The notes under the pieces: model-generated
Told to the model about the DNA's origin: nothing
Seen by the model: only the letters and a program-made list of their open reading frames with translations
The model's database searches: none
NCBI GenBank assembly: GCA_964636885.1
Contig: CAZWVA010000018.1
Span: 1 to 39,571 of the forward strand
DNA from: CAZWVA01 sp964636885
Lineage (GTDB): Bacteria; Desulfobacterota_D; UBA1144; Nemesobacterales; CSP1-2
DNA length: 39,571 nucleotides
Direction of reading: 5' to 3'
In this document: positions 15,435 to 23,311 of the stretch, one piece after another
Position numbering within the stretch: the stretch's first letter is position 1
Layout: each line of letters opens with the position of its first letter
Made by a program: the position numbers and the translations under genes

Positions 15435-16832
15435 TTACCTCGCTTCCCCTAAAATAGCTTCAGCTATGCCTTCAAAGTTTCTACCGACCCGGTGACCGCC
15501 TTCTAGAGGAATAACCCTTGCCAGTCCCGGTGTCAAACTATTGCAAATGGCATCGCTGTCATCCCTACCGTAAAAACAGAGTATCTTCTTTCCCTTAAGC
15601 TTCTCTACTTCTGGAAGCACAGAAAGGGCGTGTTTTCCAGATGGTTTTCCCAGCCAATTAGTGAAGTGGAACTGAAAATCCACGTTGTGTCCAGGACCTA
15701 TGAGAACAACCGATTGCACTTTTGAGAGCGCTTCCTCCGTGAGCCGATTCAACATAAATGGCAGTACATCGGCTCCCATGGAGTAGCCTATAAGAATCGC
15801 TTCGTCCTTTTTCCATGCAGTTAGATAATACCGAAGAATTCTTTCTAGGTCTTTAGCCGCGCCTTCTGGAGTACGACGCGTCCAGAAGTAGCGGAGCGAG
15901 TTTAAACCGACTACGGGAATTCCATCCTGAGCAAGGGTTTTGCTCAGGCCGCGATCCGTAACACTCCAGCCACCATCGCCTGATACAAGAACAGCCATAG
16001 TGTTCTTATGCGGCCCGCTAGAAGGAACCTCCACCAATGGCAGATCCCTTAGCTCCGACACGGATGGCGGTGGTAGGTTAGGGTCTTCTCTTTCGACAAT
16101 CCTGGAGAAGGCCTGCTTAAATTGAGGCATCCAGTTCTTCGGGACTGAGAACCCGTGGCCGACCTTGGGGAGAATTACAACCTCCCCGTTTTTCACCCTA
16201 TTTACGTAGGCCTCGGTCGAGCTGGGATAGCAGACCTGGTCTATGGTGCCCTGGAGGGCGATCCATGGAACCTCAAGGTTATTAGCGGGTAAGAAGCTAT
16301 ACCCCTTCCCTTTAGGACCGGGTTTCCACTGGAGTCCGCTTCCCCGACAGAGCGGTTTCGTAAGGGGTAGGTCGGGACAGAAACCGAGGCTTATCGCCCC
16401 ACGGAAGGTGTTTGAGGGTGCCTGCACCAGGGTAGCATAAACCAGGGTAGCACCCGAAGAGTAACCGACAAGCAAGGGAGTGATATAACCGGGAAGATCG
16501 AGCCTCTTCTGGACGAACTTGCTCAGTTCTTCGAGGTCCCCCGCGGGATAAGAGCACCTTTCATTGGATCTTTCTAGTTCCCTTAGATAATGGGTAATAT
16601 CAATTCCAACCACCAATGAATCAAGGGAGGATAGCTCTCTTGCCATGTCAACAACGCCCAGGTTCCACCCACCGTCTCCCGAGACAAAGAGAACCACATG
16701 AGAGGGGTGCAAAGAGTCGTAATAGAGCGTAACGGTACCAAAGCGCCCAAAGTTTAGAGACTCTTCGGTCGCATAGAGATCGCCAATCGCAAGGGTAGAA
16801 AACACGAAAAAGAAATAGATAATCCATCTCAT
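15435..16832 (-). CDS. acvB: AcvB/VirJ-family two-domain serine hydrolase, probable aminoacyl-phosphatidylglycerol hydrolase
   Basis: A 465-residue exported protein with two alpha/beta-hydrolase-like halves. The ATG at 16832 is preceded by GAGGAA at 7 bases and starts a signal peptide (MRWIIYFFFVFSTLAIGDLYA); reading can extend upstream to 16967 but without a site. Each half has the VirJ signature SGDGGW (51-56 and 284-289) and a G-x-S-x-G elbow: GYSSG with Ser125 and GYSMG with Ser351. The second half also keeps acidic residues in YGRDDSD (424-427) and His447 in EGGHRVG. AcvB of Agrobacterium and its relatives hydrolyse lysyl- or alanyl-phosphatidylglycerol in the periplasm and are often linked to the synthase lpiA/mprF. 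Here a synthase lies about 15 kb away. Function is inferred from family. Confidence 0.85.
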   Translation of the reverse strand: MRWIIYFFFVFSTLAIGDLYATEESLNFGRFGTVTLYYDSLHPSHVVLFVSGDGGWNLGVVDMARELSSLDSLVVGIDITHYLRELERSNERCSYPAGDLEELSKFVQKRLDLPGYITPLLVGYSSGATLVYATLVQAPSNTFRGAISLGFCPDLPLTKPLCRGSGLQWKPGPKGKGYSFLPANNLEVPWIALQGTIDQVCYPSSTEAYVNRVKNGEVVILPKVGHGFSVPKNWMPQFKQAFSRIVEREDPNLPPPSVSELRDLPLVEVPSSGPHKNTMAVLVSGDGGWSVTDRGLSKTLAQDGIPVVGLNSLRYFWTRRTPEGAAKDLERILRYYLTAWKKDEAILIGYSMGADVLPFMLNRLTEEALSKVQSVVLIGPGHNVDFQFHFTNWLGKPSGKHALSVLPEVEKLKGKKILCFYGRDDSDAICNSLTPGLARVIPLEGGHRVGRNFEGIAEAILGEAR

Positions 16833-16998
16833 ATTAGTCTTCCTCGAACTCGTATTTGTAAAGACACTCGACATTGCCAAATCGCCTGGCATTTTAAGAC
16901 TCCAAGCTCCCTCAACAACCCGCTTACCTCTTCTGCTGCACCGATCAATGCGATTAGAATACCACAACCATCATCAACGTCATCTAGGAAAACCGAGT

Positions 16999-17168
16999 TT
17001 AGTTAGTGTCACCACCGTTAGCACGCTGTAAATAAGGAACAAACATAAAACCCAGTAGTGTCGGAAGCCAGAATGAAATGAAACGATACGCAAAGATAAC
17101 TACGTGGCAGTAAGATATGGACCGCCAGTATAAGTAATAAAACCGGCAATAAGTAGCGCCATACCCAT
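16999..17168 (-). pseudogene. Remnant of a flippase-like (UPF0104) membrane protein C-terminus
   Basis: Just after mgtA, one minus-strand frame reads MGMALLIAGFITYTGG and then YLTAT before a stop. An overlapping frame continues VVIFAYRFISFWLPTLLGFM and VPYLQRANGGDTN to a stop at 16999. The second piece closely resembles the last helix of UPF0104/AglD-type flippase-like proteins (YR-ISFWLP-LLG pattern). A one-base shift joins the two. The N-terminal 250 or more residues are absent, so this is a decayed fragment. The remaining bases of the gap 16833-17217 show no other gene. A 64-residue ORF in a third frame (17018-17212) lacks a ribosome-binding site and I do not accept it. Confidence 0.5.
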
Positions 17169-17217
17169 ATCACCAATCTTTGAATGGAAAGGGTTCCAGA
17201 GGCATTTGTCATATCGT

Positions 17218-19740
17218 CTAGCTTTTCATTCTTTTGTAAAAAACCCTCTTTGTCATTTCTGCCGAAATAATATAGAGCAAAACGATTACCCCTAGAACGT
17301 AGAGAAACGAAACCGGAAGTGGCTGAAACCCGAATACCCCGGCAAGAGGAGTCAAGGGAAAAACCAGTGTGCCACCCACAACGATCAAAGTGGCCATAAA
17401 GAGATACCCCCCTGGCCTGCTTTTGAAGAAGGGTTTTCGGCTACGGATGACAAGCACAATCACGGAGGCCGATATAACGGACTCCATAAACCAGCCGGTT
17501 CTGAATTGATCCACGGTAGAATGAAGGATGAAGAGAAGCACACCAAAGGTAAGGTAATCAAAAACCGAACTTAAGATGCCAAATGTAGCCATGAAATTTC
17601 GGATGAATTTTATGTCCCAACGCCTAGGCTTTTCAACCAGTTCACTATCCACGCTGTCCGTGGCAATGGTCATCTCAGGAAGATCGGTAAGCAGATTGGT
17701 GAGAAGAATCTGCTTGGGAAGAAGTGGAAGAAAGGGGAGAAAGAGGGAGGCCCCCGCCATACTGAACATATTTCCGAAATTAGCGCTTGTCGCCATAAAG
17801 ACGTATTTAAGCGTGTTTGCAAAGGTCACCCTCCCCTCGCGAACGCCCTCCACAAGGACACCTAAATCCATCTTGAGAAGCACTATGTCGGCCGCCTCTT
17901 TGGCAACATCTACGGCACTGTCAACCGATATACCAACATCCGCAGCGTGGAGAGCGGAGGCATCGTTGATCCCGTCCCCCATATAGCCAACGACGTTTCC
18001 CGATTTTCTTAGAGCCAGTATGATTCGCTCCTTTTGATTCGGTTCAACCTCGGCAAACACATCCACCTCACCCACCTGTTTGAGGAGAGCTTCGTCGCTC
18101 ATATGCCGAAGTTGAGAACCGGTAACGATCCTTGGACTCGATAACCCAACCTGCTCACTTATGCTGGCCGCAACCAGACGGTTGTCCCCGGTGATTATCC
18201 TAAGGGAGACGCCTAGTTCCTTTAGTTTCTTTACCGTTTCAATAACACCAGGCTTGGGTGGATCGAAGAAAACCACGAAACCCAGAAAGGTCATCATGGT
18301 TTCATCCTCTTTGGTTATGACCGATTGAGAGCCGATATCCCGATAGGCAACGCCAAGAGTGCGAAAGCCCCTATTGCTTAAGTCCTCAAAACGATTCTGG
18401 ATCCGCTCACGTACGTTATCCAAATCCACCACCTTTCCATCAAGGATCTCAGCCAGAGAGCAGACAGAAAGCACATTGGGCAGAGCACCCTTTGTCACAA
18501 TAGTGTTGGTGTTGTTCCCTGAGACGAGGATGCTCAACCTCTTACGAATAAAATCGTAAGGCACCTCATCTAGTTTCCGGTAGCCGGACACATCGAATCG
18601 GCAATGGGTACGGATCGCTTCGTCAATCGGGTTTGTAAAACCGGTTTCGTAGAAGGCATTGATATAGGCAAGTAGAAGTACCTTTTCACTCTCATTTCCT
18701 TCGACGTCTATAGCGGAATTCAGTCTCATCACACCCTGGGTCAGGGTTCCGGTTTTATCGGAGCAGAGCACGTTCATGCTGCCAAAGTTTTCTATGGACG
18801 AAAGGCGCTTTACAATCACATTTTCGAGTGCCATACGTTTGGCACCGTGGGCGAGATTGATGCTTATAATCGCCGGCAAGAGTTGGGGGGTGAGCCCAAC
18901 CGCAAGCGCGAGAGAAAAAAGAAAGGAATCCAATATCGGGCGTTTAAAGTAGACATTAGCGGCAAAAATGGCAATCACGAGTATGAGGGTGACTTCCATT
19001 AGTAAATAACCAAACCGCCTTACACCCTGTTCAAATTCCGTCTCCTGTGGTCTCAGCCTCAATCTTTCCGCGACCTTTCCGAATTCGGTATCAGTACCAG
19101 TATGTACAACAACCGCCTTTGCGGTTCCGCTAATCACATGCGTTCCCATAAAGAGACTATTTGTCCGCTGACTAAGGGGTGTTTCTGCTTGCAATATCCC
19201 AACCGTTTTTTCTACGGGATAGGTTTCACCCGTTAGGGTAGCCTCATTAACAAATAAATCTTTGGATTCCAGAATAAGACAGTCTCCTGGTATGACATCA
19301 CCGGCGTTTAAAACTACAACGTCTCCGGGTACAACCTCTTCGACCGGGACATCAATTGGGCTTGCGTTGCGAAGCACCATCGCTTTTACTTGCACAATGG
19401 CCAAGAGCCTCTTCACTGCATTTACCGCTCCTCGTTCCTGCCAGAATCCGAGAAGACCGCTCACTAGAACAATCACAAGTATTATGAGAGCCTCGGTAGG
19501 GTCACCCAAAAAAAGCGATAACACCGCTGCAAAGATAAGTATGAGAATAATAGGGCTTTTGAATTGAGATGCAAGCAGCGTCAGGGCATCCAACCGCTTT
19601 TTGGGCTTGAGGAGATTAGGACCAAACTGTTTAAGACGCTTCTCGGCTTCACCGCTCGTCAATCCCTGCGACGTTGTTCCTAGCTGCCTGAGTAACTCAA
19701 AAGCCGGGACACTCCAAAATGCTGACGGCTCTTGTTTCAT
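17218..19740 (-). CDS. mgtA: P3B-type magnesium-importing ATPase MgtA/MgtB
   Basis: An 840-residue P-type ATPase that imports Mg2+ into the cytoplasm under Mg limitation. The N-terminal cation-ATPase domain (LTSGEAEKRLKQFGPN) and actuator loop TLTGETYPVEK (TGE 170-172) come first. The MgtA-type fourth helix VGLTPQLLPAIISINLAHGA (from 281) and the phosphorylation site SDKTGTLTQG (Asp328) follow. Further on are ITGDN and MGDGINDASALHAADVGISV. FITNPIDEAI-like and LPEMTIATDSVD segments mark the MgtA/B branch rather than Ca2+ or H+ pumps. GGGG lies 8 bases before the ATG. The short leader leaves no room for an enterobacterial-type mgtA leader switch. Confidence 0.94.
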   Translation of the reverse strand: MKQEPSAFWSVPAFELLRQLGTTSQGLTSGEAEKRLKQFGPNLLKPKKRLDALTLLASQFKSPIILILIFAAVLSLFLGDPTEALIILVIVLVSGLLGFWQERGAVNAVKRLLAIVQVKAMVLRNASPIDVPVEEVVPGDVVVLNAGDVIPGDCLILESKDLFVNEATLTGETYPVEKTVGILQAETPLSQRTNSLFMGTHVISGTAKAVVVHTGTDTEFGKVAERLRLRPQETEFEQGVRRFGYLLMEVTLILVIAIFAANVYFKRPILDSFLFSLALAVGLTPQLLPAIISINLAHGAKRMALENVIVKRLSSIENFGSMNVLCSDKTGTLTQGVMRLNSAIDVEGNESEKVLLLAYINAFYETGFTNPIDEAIRTHCRFDVSGYRKLDEVPYDFIRKRLSILVSGNNTNTIVTKGALPNVLSVCSLAEILDGKVVDLDNVRERIQNRFEDLSNRGFRTLGVAYRDIGSQSVITKEDETMMTFLGFVVFFDPPKPGVIETVKKLKELGVSLRIITGDNRLVAASISEQVGLSSPRIVTGSQLRHMSDEALLKQVGEVDVFAEVEPNQKERIILALRKSGNVVGYMGDGINDASALHAADVGISVDSAVDVAKEAADIVLLKMDLGVLVEGVREGRVTFANTLKYVFMATSANFGNMFSMAGASLFLPFLPLLPKQILLTNLLTDLPEMTIATDSVDSELVEKPRRWDIKFIRNFMATFGILSSVFDYLTFGVLLFILHSTVDQFRTGWFMESVISASVIVLVIRSRKPFFKSRPGGYLFMATLIVVGGTLVFPLTPLAGVFGFQPLPVSFLYVLGVIVLLYIISAEMTKRVFYKRMKS

Positions 19741-19793
19741 GTTAATTACCCCACAATTACCGACGTTCTCCCCCTTTGCATCGACTTACCTTG

Positions 19794-19799
19794 ATTATA
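19794..19799 (-). promoter_or_regulatory. -10 element upstream of mgtA
   Basis: A perfect TATAAT on the minus strand lies 53 bases before the mgtA ATG. No good -35 box is found at 16-18 bases, so the promoter may depend on an activator, as mgtA promoters often do. That last point is inference. Confidence 0.4.
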
Positions 19800-19975
19800 T
19801 ACACAATAATAAATACCGTCGGCAAAGTGGATCTCCAACCAAAATCGTTCGATATAAATTAATGTCGCATGCATGGTAACACAATACATATTTTTTCTGG
19901 TTTATTCTTCATGTCCGTAAATCATATTACGGAAAGATTTACACATAAGTGAATACAAAATTTAAAAAATTTCTC

Positions 19976-20003
19976 TTGACATCTAAGTAAAACACTTTAT
20001 TAT
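19976..20003 (+). promoter_or_regulatory. Strong sigma-70-type promoter opening the plus-strand block
   Basis: TTGACA (19976-19981) and TATTAT (19998-20003) are separated by 16 bases in a very A+T-rich context. Transcription would start near 20011, about 75 bases before the GTG start of the first gene. This is among the best promoter matches in the window. Confidence 0.7.
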
Positions 20004-20087
20004 TTTAATTAAAATTAATTTATACACTTAAATTTGCGGGATAGATTTATGAAACGAGATAATCCTTAGAGTCTATGGAGCGAAAAC

Positions 20088-20471
20088 GTGAAAGTAGTAA
20101 AATATCTGTGTGTTTTAATCGTAATTGCTGTAATTGGGACCTTAGGACTAACCTCTTTACCTCAGAAAGTTCCACACAAATCCTGGATACTTACTCTAAC
20201 CCCTTCTGTCCTTCATTCACACTTTTTAAATAATTTAATTCAACAGAATTATACTATTCCTAGCAAAGATGATTTAGATACAGACAAAGATGACTTCACC
20301 GTAGAGGGTTTAAAAAAATTTTTTGGGTTTTTCTCAATAGCCAATCTCAAGTTTTTAACCTCTTCTGCTCTTAATCCAAACTGGGAATCTTTAAATTCGA
20401 TAGATTCTTCCCCTTATAATATCACATTTTTTGCATCGCTTCCTTTAAGATCCCCTCCTTTATTTTCCTAA
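20088..20471 (+). CDS. Exported protein of unknown function
   Basis: A 127-residue ORF starting with GTG, with GGAG 7 bases upstream. Residues 1-23 form a signal peptide or anchor (MKVVKYLCVLIVIAVIGTLG). The rest is rich in Ser, Leu, Asn and Phe, with an acidic stretch (KDDLDTDKDDF) in the middle, and has no cysteine pair, metal motif or domain that I recognise. Base composition is clearly more A+T-rich than the act genes. It follows the strongest local promoter. The ORF is supported by its start context and signal sequence only. Confidence 0.5.
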   Translation: MKVVKYLCVLIVIAVIGTLGLTSLPQKVPHKSWILTLTPSVLHSHFLNNLIQQNYTIPSKDDLDTDKDDFTVEGLKKFFGFFSIANLKFLTSSALNPNWESLNSIDSSPYNITFFASLPLRSPPLFS

Positions 20472-20490
20472 CCTTTAATTAATTCATCGA

Positions 20491-20570
20491 CATAGGGCTT
20501 TGTATTTCAATCCGTTAAAGAAACGGACGCAAATCAAAATAGCGGGTCTGCTCCATTTGGCTACTGCTCT
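20491..20570 (+). promoter_or_regulatory. Candidate c-di-GMP-I (GEMM-I)-like riboswitch or other structured leader
   Basis: The leader before the 220-residue gene contains GGACGCAAA (20525-20533) and GCGGGTCT (20542-20549), which match the conserved core of c-di-GMP-I riboswitches. A hairpin TCCGTT-AAAGA-AACGGA (20511-20527) directly precedes the GACGCAAA element, as in that class. An outer helix AGGGC (20494-20498) with GCTCT (20566-20570) can close the structure, and GGCTAC lies on the 3' side. Departures from the consensus are the missing GG before CAAT and a non-GNRA loop. The match is from memory of the consensus and is unscored, so another structured RNA is possible. Confidence 0.4.
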
Positions 20571-20620
20571 AAGGAATCGAAGCCAATTCGGAAGGGCCTG
20601 CAAAAAGGAAGGGAAAGAAA

Positions 20621-21283
20621 ATGGAAACAGTAAAACCATCTCAAATAGCGAGAAGGGAGTGGGAAAATATAAGAGCTTCGCTTGAGATGTGCGGTGATAT
20701 AGGAGAATTCGATTCTAAAAACCACACAAATGAAAAGTCTATATCTGACCTCTCACTTCTGGTTAGAAACCTAATGAAGATGGAAAATAAACTTTCAACA
20801 CATCACTACTTTACAAAAGAAGCCGCTTACGTGTTCTCCACTTTTGCAACAATTGCTGGAGAAAGCCTTGGGCTTAAGAGAAGGCTTGCCCGGGCCTTTG
20901 GCAGCGGATACAGCTTGGTTCGAACTGGTGATCCGTGCCTGAGTGCAATGGAGAAACGACTTTTGAAACAGATTATTTTCCTCAAACTCTTCTTTCCGGT
21001 CGAAGGGTATTTCAACTGGGATTTTAATTCGCCACTCGTAAAGGCAAAGATGAAAGTAGTATTTGATAAATTCGTTAAGTGGCAGAATGATCCCAGAAGT
21101 TATTTTCGGGACATTGAGTACCATGTATCCGAGTTAAAACCGATTTGGCGCGTATTATCTTTGGATTCATGTTCTCTCACGGTTGATGAGAGCATAAAAA
21201 CACCCGAGGAGAGTTTTCCAAATAAACCTCTTCTTGCAAGAAAAACTCCAAGGGATTTCAAAAATTTGATTTTTCCAAAATAA
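20621..21283 (+). CDS. Protein of unknown function, 220 residues
   Basis: A soluble, probably helical, cytoplasmic protein without signal peptide or membrane spans. GGAAGGG lies shortly before the ATG, and the reading frame is well formed. Visible features are a charged helical start (QIARREWENIRASLEMCGDIG), a central basic region (LGLKRRLARAFGSGYSLV) and an aromatic-rich segment (FFPVEGYFNWDF). I do not recognise the family. It lies behind the candidate riboswitch, and its stop overlaps the ribosome-binding site of the next gene, so the two are probably co-transcribed. Confidence 0.6.
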   Translation: METVKPSQIARREWENIRASLEMCGDIGEFDSKNHTNEKSISDLSLLVRNLMKMENKLSTHHYFTKEAAYVFSTFATIAGESLGLKRRLARAFGSGYSLVRTGDPCLSAMEKRLLKQIIFLKLFFPVEGYFNWDFNSPLVKAKMKVVFDKFVKWQNDPRSYFRDIEYHVSELKPIWRVLSLDSCSLTVDESIKTPEESFPNKPLLARKTPRDFKNLIFPK

Positions 21284-21296
21284 GGAGGTGAGAAAA

Positions 21297-21614
21297 ATGA
21301 GAAAAGCCATCGCTTTCGTCGCTTTCCTGGTTCTTATAGCAACCTCTGGCTTGGGTTTTGCCGCGACAAAAATGGATTCACAGGAAGTAGGCTGGATATC
21401 GGGCAAGGTAACGGCTATCGATAACGGTCTTCTCAGCCTAAGAGAATCCAACGGTCAAATCTTTAGAGTCGCAGCAACCAGTGACAAGCTAAAAGGGGTG
21501 TATATAGGCGACAGGGTTGTAGTAAAGGACGTAAATGGCTGGGTGGCTTCGATTAAGAAAACAGGTAAAAAGTCAGCGAAAAGCCGCACCAGTCTAACAC
21601 ATAGACAGGCATAA
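21297..21614 (+). CDS. Small exported beta-rich protein (DUF5666/OB-like)
   Basis: A 105-residue protein with a signal peptide (MRKAIAFVAFLVLIATSGLGFA, residues 1-22). The mature part, about 60 residues, has the pattern GWISGKVTAID...LRESNGQIFRVAA...GVYIGDRVVVKDVNGWVASIKK, resembling small periplasmic beta-barrel domains such as DUF5666. A basic Lys/Ser/Arg tail ends it. I chose the ATG at 21297 because AGGAGG is 8 bases upstream; the GTG at 21288 lies within that site. The function is unknown. The gene is followed by a perfect hairpin and htrA. Confidence 0.65.
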   Translation: MRKAIAFVAFLVLIATSGLGFAATKMDSQEVGWISGKVTAIDNGLLSLRESNGQIFRVAATSDKLKGVYIGDRVVVKDVNGWVASIKKTGKKSAKSRTSLTHRQA

Positions 21615-21636
21615 GGATTCCTGTCAGGTGAACCTT

Positions 21637-21661
21637 GGGATGGAGAGGCGCTCTCCATCCC
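21637..21661 (+). other. Perfect 11-bp hairpin before htrA
   Basis: GGGATGGAGAG, a GCG loop and CTCTCCATCCC form an uninterrupted 11-bp stem 23 bases after the preceding stop. It is followed by GGGTATTGAG, not by a T-run, so it is either an atypical terminator or attenuator, or an mRNA-stabilising element for the upstream gene. The htrA start lies 78 bases downstream. Confidence 0.6.
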
Positions 21662-21738
21662 GGGTATTGAGATACGAGTTATCTAGGTTAAGGATTTGTA
21701 ATATGCGAAGGTTTAGTTTTGAGGGAGGTGTAAAAAAA

Positions 21739-23211
21739 ATGAAAAGGCTTTTATCATCGTTACTCTTAATTTCTCTAGTTCTCGGGATGAGCCTGATTCC
21801 TATAGTCCTCTCGATGGCTTTCATGTCTGTCGAGAAGGTACGAGTGGAAGCTGGAAATGAAAGCAGCAATGACAAGCTACAAACAGGCAGGATGGAAGAA
21901 CTCCCATCGTTTGCAGGGCTTGTGGAAAAACTAAAGCCCTCTGTCGTGAACATTAGCACGACGAGTGTGGTACAAACAAAGGGCTTTAGTTTCCCATCGC
22001 CATTCAGTGAAAAAAACCCATTCGAAGAGTTTTTTAAAGGATTCTTTGGAGAAGTCCCTCAGCAAGAGTTTAGGCAACATGGACTGGGTTCTGGTTTCGT
22101 TATTAGCGAAGATGGATATATCGTTACAAACAACCATGTTATTGATAGAGCAAAGGACATTCAGGTTACACTCGCAGGCGGTGAAAGATATGAAGCCGAG
22201 ATTATAGGAAGAGACCCTAAGACCGACCTTGCGCTTCTTAAGATCAACCCCAAAGAGAAACTTCCGGCTGTGAGGTTTGGAGACTCTAATAAACTCCGGA
22301 TCGGGGATTGGGTTATAGCCATAGGGAACCCTTTTGGACTCGGTCACACGGTTACTGCAGGAATAGTCAGTGCAAAGGGAAGGGTTCTTGGGTTAGGTAA
22401 TTACGATGACTTCATTCAGACGGATGCGCCAATAAACCCTGGAAATAGCGGTGGCCCACTTTTTAATCTCGAAGGTGAGGTTGTAGGTGTAAATACCGCT
22501 ATAGTTGCAGGAGGACAGGGGATAGGGTTTGCTATTCCAATCGATATGGCAAAGAATGTGGTGGAGCAACTAAAAACGAGAGGAAAAGTGGTTCGTGGAT
22601 GGCTGGGAGTACTAGTTCAACAGATAACACCGGAGATCGCAGAGGGAATGAATCTAAAGGAACCGAGGGGTGCGTTAGTTGCGGATGTAACAGCGGGCGG
22701 ACCAGCGGAAAAAGCTGGAATAAGAAGAGGGGATGTAATAGTAGGGCTTAATGGACATAGAATTGAAAACATCTCCGAACTTACAAGCACAATTGCAATG
22801 ACTCCACCTCATACGCAGTTGAAACTAGAAGTGATAAGGGAAGGAAAGGAAAAAGAGATTACAGTAGTTGTTGGAGAACTCTCTGAGGAGACAGTTGGGA
22901 AAATGGAGGAGACTGGAAAGGAGACAGAAGAGAGACTAGGACTTAGCGTAGAGGAGATAAACCCACAGATTGCAGGACGCTTTAATCTAAGTGAAGAAAA
23001 AGGTGTTGTAATTACAGATGTTATTCCAGGGAGCATTGCCGATCAGGCCGGTTTTCAACAAGGGGATGTGATTCTAGAAATAAACAGAAAAACCGTTAGA
23101 AATATAAATGACTATAAGAGTGCGATGGAGAGGTTAGAGAAAGGGAGGTCAACGATTTTTCTTGTGAAAAGAGGGGAGAACACCTTATACGTAGGTATAA
23201 AAATTGGATAA
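21739..23211 (+). CDS. degP: Periplasmic serine protease HtrA/DegP with two PDZ domains
   Basis: A 490-residue HtrA-family protease/chaperone for misfolded envelope proteins. The N-terminus has a signal anchor (residues 4-28). The trypsin-like domain shows the triad His133 (TNNHVID), Asp163 (DPKTDLALLKI) and Ser237 (NPGNSGGPLF). Two PDZ domains follow at about 285-375 and 400-485, with GWLGV at the first and VIPGSIADQAGFQQGDVI in the second. GGGAGG lies 10 bases before the ATG at 21739. An in-frame upstream ATG at 21628 lies within the region before the hairpin and would hide the signal sequence, so I reject it. It is the first of a run of membrane-associated genes. Confidence 0.95.
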   Translation: MKRLLSSLLLISLVLGMSLIPIVLSMAFMSVEKVRVEAGNESSNDKLQTGRMEELPSFAGLVEKLKPSVVNISTTSVVQTKGFSFPSPFSEKNPFEEFFKGFFGEVPQQEFRQHGLGSGFVISEDGYIVTNNHVIDRAKDIQVTLAGGERYEAEIIGRDPKTDLALLKINPKEKLPAVRFGDSNKLRIGDWVIAIGNPFGLGHTVTAGIVSAKGRVLGLGNYDDFIQTDAPINPGNSGGPLFNLEGEVVGVNTAIVAGGQGIGFAIPIDMAKNVVEQLKTRGKVVRGWLGVLVQQITPEIAEGMNLKEPRGALVADVTAGGPAEKAGIRRGDVIVGLNGHRIENISELTSTIAMTPPHTQLKLEVIREGKEKEITVVVGELSEETVGKMEETGKETEERLGLSVEEINPQIAGRFNLSEEKGVVITDVIPGSIADQAGFQQGDVILEINRKTVRNINDYKSAMERLEKGRSTIFLVKRGENTLYVGIKIG

Positions 23212-23311
23212 AAAGACATGAGAAACGTTTTGGAATCATCCAGGGTTGATTACCGCAACTTGGAAGAGATTCTAGAACCTATATTGTATTGAGATTGAGA
23301 GTGAAGTTCAT

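Larger units (their letters stand above)
19741..20087. other. A+T-rich divergent promoter region between mgtA and the plus-strand block
   Basis: This 347-base gap contains divergent promoters but no gene that I can support. On the minus strand a perfect TATAAT (19794-19799) would start mgtA transcription near 19787; its -35 is not clear. On the plus strand a near-consensus promoter lies at 19976-20003. A perfect inverted repeat, CCGTAA-ATCATA-TTACGG (19915-19932), sits midway and could be an operator shared by both directions. Confidence 0.55.

Noticed and set aside
16832..16967. A longer N-terminus for the AcvB-like protein.
   Set aside because: The signal peptide and a good ribosome-binding site belong to the ATG at 16832; the extra 45 residues would hide the signal sequence.
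17018..17212. A 64-residue hydrophobic ORF directly after mgtA, which could look like an MgtR-type small regulator.
   Set aside because: There is no ribosome-binding site, and the two neighbouring frames carry better family-like sequence of a UPF0104 protein.
23218..23292. A 24-codon ORF between htrA and the H+-ATPase.
   Set aside because: It is too short, has no clear ribosome-binding site and no recognisable motif.
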